Of a stretch of 64,000 nucleotides of DNA, positions 59,949 to 64,000 are shown in pieces. Under the pieces are notes generated by a model. That model saw nothing but the letters and a program-made list of their open reading frames with translations. It was not told where the DNA came from and made no database searches. The stretch covers positions 19,993 through 83,992 of the forward strand of contig JAIEMA010000004.1 of assembly GCA_019752535.1 (NCBI GenBank). The letters are read 5' to 3'. Position numbers and translations under genes: made by a program. Position 1 is the first letter of the stretch; each line of letters starts with the position of its first letter. The stretch comes from Bacteriovoracaceae bacterium (GTDB taxonomy: Bacteria; Bdellovibrionota; Bacteriovoracia; Bacteriovoracales; Bacteriovoracaceae).

Positions 59949-60644
59949 ATGAAAGTGGTCACATGGAATTGTAATGGAGCTTTTCGAAAGAAATTTAATG
60001 AGATTATCACTCTTGAAGCAGATATTTACGTTATCCAAGAGTGTGAAGATCCAGCTCAAACAAGAGACAAAGAATATAAGGCATGGTCAAAAAATTACCT
60101 TTGGCACGGTTTAAATAAAAACAAAGGAATTGGAGTTTTTTGCAGAGAAGATTTGCATTTAGAAAAGCTTGATTGGAGCGACGATGGCCTCCAGCTATTT
60201 CTACCATTCAAAGTTAACAGCAAGTACTCTTTTATTGGTATTTGGACTAAACAGGCTAATTCCCCAAACTTCAGATATATTGGCCAAGTTTGGAAATACC
60301 TTCAAAAGCATTCTGAAAAATTTCAAACGGAAAAGCCATTTCTTGTGGGTGATTGGAATAGCAATAAAATTTGGGATGAGTGGGATAGGTGGTGGAACCA
60401 TACAGACGTTGTAAAACAGCTTGATGAGATGGGGTTAGTCAGTGCCTATCATACGTTTTTCAAAGAAAACCAAGGCGAAGAAAAAAAACCAACGCTTTAT
60501 TTTAGAAAAAACAAAAGTGCATCTTATCACGTAGACTATATTTTTCTAAATAAGCGTTACTTGAAAAACATGGCTTTTGAAATTGGCGATGCGAGAAAAT
60601 GGCTTAAACATAGTGACCATATGCCATTAGTCGTAGTTTTCTGA
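59949..60644 (+). CDS. Endonuclease/exonuclease/phosphatase (EEP) family protein
   Basis: A 231-residue protein with all key EEP residues: Asn7 (TWNCNG), Glu31 (IQECED), Asp135 and Asn137 (VGDWNSNK), Asp196 (YHVDYIF), and Asp223-His224 (HSDHMPLV). It resembles small DNase-I-like nucleases or exonuclease III relatives. No signal peptide, so intracellular. It is AT-rich and sits between a full and a broken copy of the regulator's 3' end, as an inserted cargo gene would. A role in DNA/RNA cleavage is likely; a defence or toxin role is speculation. Confidence 0.8.
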   Translation: MKVVTWNCNGAFRKKFNEIITLEADIYVIQECEDPAQTRDKEYKAWSKNYLWHGLNKNKGIGVFCREDLHLEKLDWSDDGLQLFLPFKVNSKYSFIGIWTKQANSPNFRYIGQVWKYLQKHSEKFQTEKPFLVGDWNSNKIWDEWDRWWNHTDVVKQLDEMGLVSAYHTFFKENQGEEKKPTLYFRKNKSASYHVDYIFLNKRYLKNMAFEIGDARKWLKHSDHMPLVVVF

Positions 60645-60669
60645 AAAATCCCTAGATGTACGACCTGGT

Positions 60670-60926
60670 AAAATGCTTTTATCTAAATTGGCCTCCTCGC
60701 TGTGCAGCTATCAAGGGCCACCATTGGGCATATTGAGAAAGACCGCATTGAGCTAGATCGTGATAGGATTGAGCATATTGTGAGGGCATATGGATTTTAG
60801 GTGAGAGAGTTTGATCAGATGATGGGAGAAAAGGTTTTGAGAGATGAACTCCTAATAAAATGTGTCCAACTAGTCGAAAGTTTGTCGACGGAAAAGCTTC
60901 GTCTGATAAACTAATTGTTAGAGGGA
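60670..60926 (+). pseudogene. Degenerate copy of the XRE regulator's 3' half
   Basis: This stretch aligns with about 59680-59930 of the intact regulator: shared runs include attgggcatattga, gagcatattgtgaggg, gatgggaga and ggaaaagcttcgtctgataa. It carries a one-base deletion near 60706-60710, an in-frame TAG where the parent has GAG (around 60798), and a changed ending. It is non-functional. It lies directly before the gene at 60930, just as the intact regulator lies directly before the nuclease gene. Confidence 0.85.
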
Positions 60927-60929
60927 AAC

Positions 60930-61874
60930 ATGATTTTGGGAGTTTCGATGTTCATTTTAAAATATTTAATCAAAGAAATTTCAATTTTATTCTTAATTCT
61001 AACTTCTATGCCGGGAAATGCTGCGGACCTACCAGAAATCTGTAGTGAATTTGTAAAAAATCCCACTAAGTTCATGCCAATTAAAGTCCAAAGTAATAAT
61101 GGCAAGGATAGATTCTCTTTTAATTCAAAATCACAAGAGACCACTTTGGTTTGTTCATATGAAGATAGTGGCGGTACCTGTCAAACTGATACACTGTCAT
61201 GTGCCGGAGGTTATATTAATACAAAAAGCGATGGTTTGTATTTTGGTCTAAATGAGATCGCTGTAAGCTACAGTGGTAGACTATTTAATTTTTTAGGGAG
61301 AAGTCCTAAAAGATTAGATGGAGTCGAGACAATTGGAGAGATTTCAAAGAAAGGAACTTTTGTTCTCTGTGATATTCAGCAAGAAGTTATTAATATCAAT
61401 TATTCTGAAAGTAATCATCCCATTTGTGAGGCACTGATTACTGGCAAAGGTATTGAGCGTCTAAAGCTTGAAAGCGTAAATGGAAAAATTGATCTTCAAA
61501 GAAGTGGATCTGAGGTGAGATACGTCAAAGAGAATCGAGATACTGGAGCTGGATGTGGTTGTAGTGAGGTCGTTGTTTACGCTCAATCTAAAGATGAAGT
61601 TAATTCAGATTTTATTAAGGCATTTAATCGTCTCGTCGGAAAGGAATCTGCTTGCTCAAATGTTAAAATTCACCAGGAGGTATCAGTAGTTCGTTTTAAT
61701 AAAAATGATTTTCTTGCCTTAGATAATCCAAGTTTTCAAATCGGCAAAATTATTGATGAAAACAAACAAATTGGTCCCCAAGTCATATATGAGTGGAGGA
61801 ATGGGCGTTTTGAAAAAATTTGTTCTTCAACAATAATTACAAAATTAAAGGCAATCCCGGCCAATCTAGAATAA
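60930..61874 (+). CDS. Secreted Cys-rich protein of unknown function
   Basis: A 314-residue exported protein with a hydrophobic signal ending PGNAA. It contains about twelve cysteines (for example VCSYEDSGGTCQ, LSCAGG, AGCGCSEV), so a disulphide-rich extracellular fold is likely. No family recognised. ATG at 60930 is chosen because GAGGG lies 4-5 bases upstream; an alternative ATG is at 60948. The ribosome site lies in the tail of the regulator relic. Confidence 0.6.
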   Translation: MILGVSMFILKYLIKEISILFLILTSMPGNAADLPEICSEFVKNPTKFMPIKVQSNNGKDRFSFNSKSQETTLVCSYEDSGGTCQTDTLSCAGGYINTKSDGLYFGLNEIAVSYSGRLFNFLGRSPKRLDGVETIGEISKKGTFVLCDIQQEVININYSESNHPICEALITGKGIERLKLESVNGKIDLQRSGSEVRYVKENRDTGAGCGCSEVVVYAQSKDEVNSDFIKAFNRLVGKESACSNVKIHQEVSVVRFNKNDFLALDNPSFQIGKIIDENKQIGPQVIYEWRNGRFEKICSSTIITKLKAIPANLE

Positions 61875-61905
61875 AAAATTGTCTACTAGCAGATGCCTTG
61901 AGAAG

Positions 61906-62352
61906 TTACCTAGTTATTTGATGAGTTAATGCCGTTAAGCCCACAACAATTAAGATACAGATAGTTGGGGTTAATATGACTGGGTTCAATTTTTTAGATG
62001 AGATTGATGCTGTAATCGAAGTTAGTATTAAAGCATAAAACAACGAGAGACTGCTGGTTGCCAGAATAGGGCCTAACTGAGTCGAGTCTGACACTGCTTG
62101 CAATGTTGAAACAAACGAAAAGATAGTAGAAATTGCTGCGCCTAAAAATCCTCCGACAGAAAGAGTTTCGCATACTTCATCAGTGAGACTTTTAATGTCT
62201 AATAATGAGTATTTTGCTATTGTGATTAAAAGAGGAATGCCAAAAACAAAAATCAACGCATCAGGATCAACAAAATTCATAATTGTTGATTTTGAATAAA
62301 TTACACAAACGATCAGAGTCAGTAACAGTATGCTTGAGAGAGTCTTTTTCAT
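61906..62352 (-). CDS. Small multi-helix membrane protein with MotA-like pattern
   Basis: A 148-residue protein with four hydrophobic helices. FVDPDALIFVFGIPLL recalls the F-I-D-x-P-S-L-I-x-V-x-G stretch of MotA, and VGGFLGAAISTIFSFV followed by L-x-x-V-S-D-S-T-Q-L-G-P and YALILTSITASISSKKL recalls the MotA/TolQ pore helices. The large cytoplasmic loop that binds the flagellar switch is missing. It may be a minimal or truncated relative. ATG at 62352 follows AGGTGAG. Its GTG alternative overlaps the upstream lipoprotein gene. Confidence 0.5.
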   Translation of the reverse strand: MKKTLSSILLLTLIVCVIYSKSTIMNFVDPDALIFVFGIPLLITIAKYSLLDIKSLTDEVCETLSVGGFLGAAISTIFSFVSTLQAVSDSTQLGPILATSSLSLFYALILTSITASISSKKLNPVILTPTICILIVVGLTALTHQITR

Positions 62353-62357
62353 ATTTC

Positions 62358-63686
62358 TCACCTGAATGTGTTTATTTCTTTCATAAAGTTTACGAGTTTT
62401 TTCGCTTTTCTGCTTCTGTAATAGTTTATAGTCTGCATCGGGTCCAAGTATATTTCAACGCCCACGACATCTCTTGAGTTTATATTGTGTAGGGTAAGCT
62501 TCGACTCACTGTCCATTACAGCAAGTGAGCCAATAATACGCTTATCATTTAGATAAGTTGATTCACCAAGTCTAAATTCAGGCCCCTTGTAAAATGATGA
62601 AGGTTTTTTGTGTTGAGTTGTGCTGCGGGTGTCATAGAAAAACTCTGCTAGAGTGTAGTCGTAGACTAAGTCTCTTTTAATTAAGGCATCCAGCTGGATG
62701 CTTTTTTTAGTTCCATTTTTATAAAAGATATCGACTTTAAGAATTAATATCTTTGGTAAGTAATCAACCGTAAAACCCTCGGTTGAAATATCATAAAAGA
62801 CTCTGGGTGAAGCGTGAAAGTTAGTTGATCCACAGCTTGCCATTTTTTGGTGTTCTCCATCAAACGTAAGTATACTTGAAACTTTTCTACAAAAATCATC
62901 TTCAAAGTTCATCTGCTTGATTGGCGTAGAAATCTTAAGTTGTGCCACTAGAAGTCGCGGTGAAGAGTCTTTGATGTACTCAGATTTAAGACGGAGATTT
63001 TGAAAATATTTTAAAAATTCTAGCAGCAATGCTTCTGAGGGGAAAGAATAAGTATAGAAGTCTTTAAAGGAAGTTGGCTTTTCCTGATCCGATTTTTGAT
63101 AATCAACAATAAAAGTATTTAAATCGATTTCGTTTGAAGTGAATTGACTTGGATAATCCCTGCATTTAGCTTCAAACATTTTTCTCGTTTCTTGATTGTC
63201 CGGAGAAATAATCGATAAAAGTTTGATACGCTTATAGATAAGGCCGCAATCCGAATTAGATGCAAGAAGGACCTTAGTTATCTCAACATGTTTCGAAATT
63301 GTACGTTTTTTTAAGTCTAGTAAATCTCCTCTAAATGGAGCAGATTCTGTACCTAGATTGATTAAGTAAAGAGCTGATTGGCTATCACCAGATTCCAGTG
63401 CGACCTTCGTTGCATTCTTGACATCAATTGAAAAATCACTAATTGCAATCTCGTAGTCGATTGATTTTTGATCTTTAATTGAATTTAGATAAAACGCTGA
63501 TTGCTTGATTTTATTCAAGCTGTGTTTATTTGAAACGTCTGCGTCTGATTTATTTTCTGAAATGCTAGAATTGGATTTTATTGCAAGGCTGTTAGTTCCA
63601 GTTGTTGAACAGCCAACTAGAATTGATACCAAGAAAAACCCTAGGTATTGTCCATGATAGCTGTGTCTATTTTTTATTGTATTCAA
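62358..63686 (-). CDS. Lipoprotein of unknown function
   Basis: A 442-residue exported lipoprotein with lipobox I-L-V-G-C after a hydrophobic segment. Residues 27-60 are Ser/Asn/Lys-rich, a likely tether. The rest is a mixed helical and beta protein with no recognised domain. It is followed, coupled, by the MotA-like gene, so the two may act together at the envelope. AT-rich codon use like the other genes right of tRNA-Ala. Confidence 0.6.
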   Translation of the reverse strand: MNTIKNRHSYHGQYLGFFLVSILVGCSTTGTNSLAIKSNSSISENKSDADVSNKHSLNKIKQSAFYLNSIKDQKSIDYEIAISDFSIDVKNATKVALESGDSQSALYLINLGTESAPFRGDLLDLKKRTISKHVEITKVLLASNSDCGLIYKRIKLLSIISPDNQETRKMFEAKCRDYPSQFTSNEIDLNTFIVDYQKSDQEKPTSFKDFYTYSFPSEALLLEFLKYFQNLRLKSEYIKDSSPRLLVAQLKISTPIKQMNFEDDFCRKVSSILTFDGEHQKMASCGSTNFHASPRVFYDISTEGFTVDYLPKILILKVDIFYKNGTKKSIQLDALIKRDLVYDYTLAEFFYDTRSTTQHKKPSSFYKGPEFRLGESTYLNDKRIIGSLAVMDSESKLTLHNINSRDVVGVEIYLDPMQTINYYRSRKAKKLVNFMKEINTFR

Positions 63687-63806
63687 TAGATTTAGCTTAC
63701 TTTATTTTAATTTTTTTTGGATTTTTTATTAAGTTACAAAGACCGAGCTTTTTGTTTCGTTAATAATTCGAGGCAAGTTTCTTGCCAAAAACAGGCTATT
63801 TCAAAA

Positions 63807-63825
63807 ATTTCCCGGAGTGGGAAAT
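63807..63825. repeat. Palindrome, copy 1
   Basis: The arms atttccc and gggaaat are separated by ggagt. Its core ttcccggagtgggaaatg matches copy 3 at most positions. Confidence 0.55.
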
Positions 63826-63871
63826 GAATTTGATCGTGATTCCCTAGGTTTATTCGATTTGCCCCTCAAAG

Positions 63872-63893
63872 ATTTCCCACCGCGGTGGGAAAT
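63872..63893. repeat. Palindrome, copy 2 (perfect, 22 bases)
   Basis: The arms atttcccaccg and cggtgggaaat are perfect reverse complements around a CCGCGG centre. No T-run follows. Confidence 0.65.
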
Positions 63894-63896
63894 TTT

Positions 63897-63915
63897 CCTT
63901 CCCGCAGTGAGAAAT
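63897..63915. repeat. Palindrome, copy 3 (imperfect)
   Basis: ttcccgcagtgagaaatg is a direct near-repeat of copy 1 (16 of 18 positions agree), with one mismatch in its arms. Confidence 0.5.
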
Positions 63916-64000
63916 GCTGGTCTTCCTCCTATCAAAATTAATACAAGCGCAGGCGTGAATTCCGGAGTTCATACGGATCAAACTGGCCTTCTTTGATGAA

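Larger units (their letters stand above)
63687..64000. other. Gene-free region with palindrome cluster
   Basis: About 310 bases without a convincing gene start. It contains a promoter-like AT-rich stretch for the lipoprotein on the left, then three related palindromes (63807-63825, 63872-63893, 63897-63915). The last 60 bases could hold the 3' end of a minus-strand frame entering from beyond 64000, or the border of an insertion sequence. Confidence 0.5.

Overview
This 64 kb window is gene-dense bacterial chromosome of moderate GC. Secreted proteins, lipoproteins and peptidases are very common. The gene content includes AmpG, inosine-guanosine kinase (Gsk), a Wzm/Wzt-type ABC pair, RND/TolC efflux, several serine and cysteine proteases, a PQQ sugar dehydrogenase and a HiPIP. 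Together with many unfamiliar lipoproteins this best fits a Gram-negative predatory bacterium of the Bdellovibrionota, probably the Bacteriovoracales. That placement is an inference from gene content; no rRNA is present to confirm it.

Layout. 0-9.8 kb: 3' end of a POT peptide transporter, a large lipoprotein, a beta-barrel protein, a probable Ntn-hydrolase, an APP1-like HAD phosphatase, acylphosphatase and a coiled-coil/Hsp20 fusion. 9.8-19 kb: lipoprotein, N-formylglutamate amidohydrolase, gsk, a degenerate ABC ATPase, two tandem MnmA-like thiouridylases, a structured leader and tRNA-Leu(GAG). 19-28.6 kb: PQQ sugar dehydrogenase with a c-type cytochrome lipoprotein, a block of secreted proteins including two paralogues whose promoters share a palindrome, an RRM protein, a papain-like protease and a histone H1-like protein. 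28.7-36.9 kb: TolC plus an RND pump that is frameshifted at a T9 tract, a Wzt/Wzm pair, a trypsin-like protease and a HiPIP. 37-47.4 kb: orphan cytosine methyltransferase, AmpG, ankyrin lipoprotein, DUF2797, PepN, a conserved large protein and a lipoate ligase. 47.7-58.9 kb: rpmG, a subtilisin, a pilin-like protein, rpmB, transketolase, a VOC protein, a 2OG oxygenase, a purine 5'-nucleotidase and a trypsin-ankyrin fusion. 58.9-64 kb: tRNA-Ala(GGC), then an AT-rich accessory stretch with a double-HTH regulator, an EEP nuclease, a broken second copy of the regulator's 3' half, secreted and membrane proteins of unknown role, and a cluster of palindromes at the right edge.

How it fits together. 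Much of the content suits degradation and uptake of macromolecules: secreted proteases, PepN, peptide transport, AmpG for muropeptides, and Gsk for purine salvage with a purine 5'-nucleotidase acting on the opposite side of the same pool. Genome packing is tight. Nine convergent gene pairs share exactly four bases containing both stop codons, and many same-strand neighbours overlap as ATGA. The most interesting candidates for a second look are the duplicated-regulator cassette at 59.3-60.9 kb, the paired palindromes upstream of the secreted paralogues, and the T9 frameshift in the RND pump.
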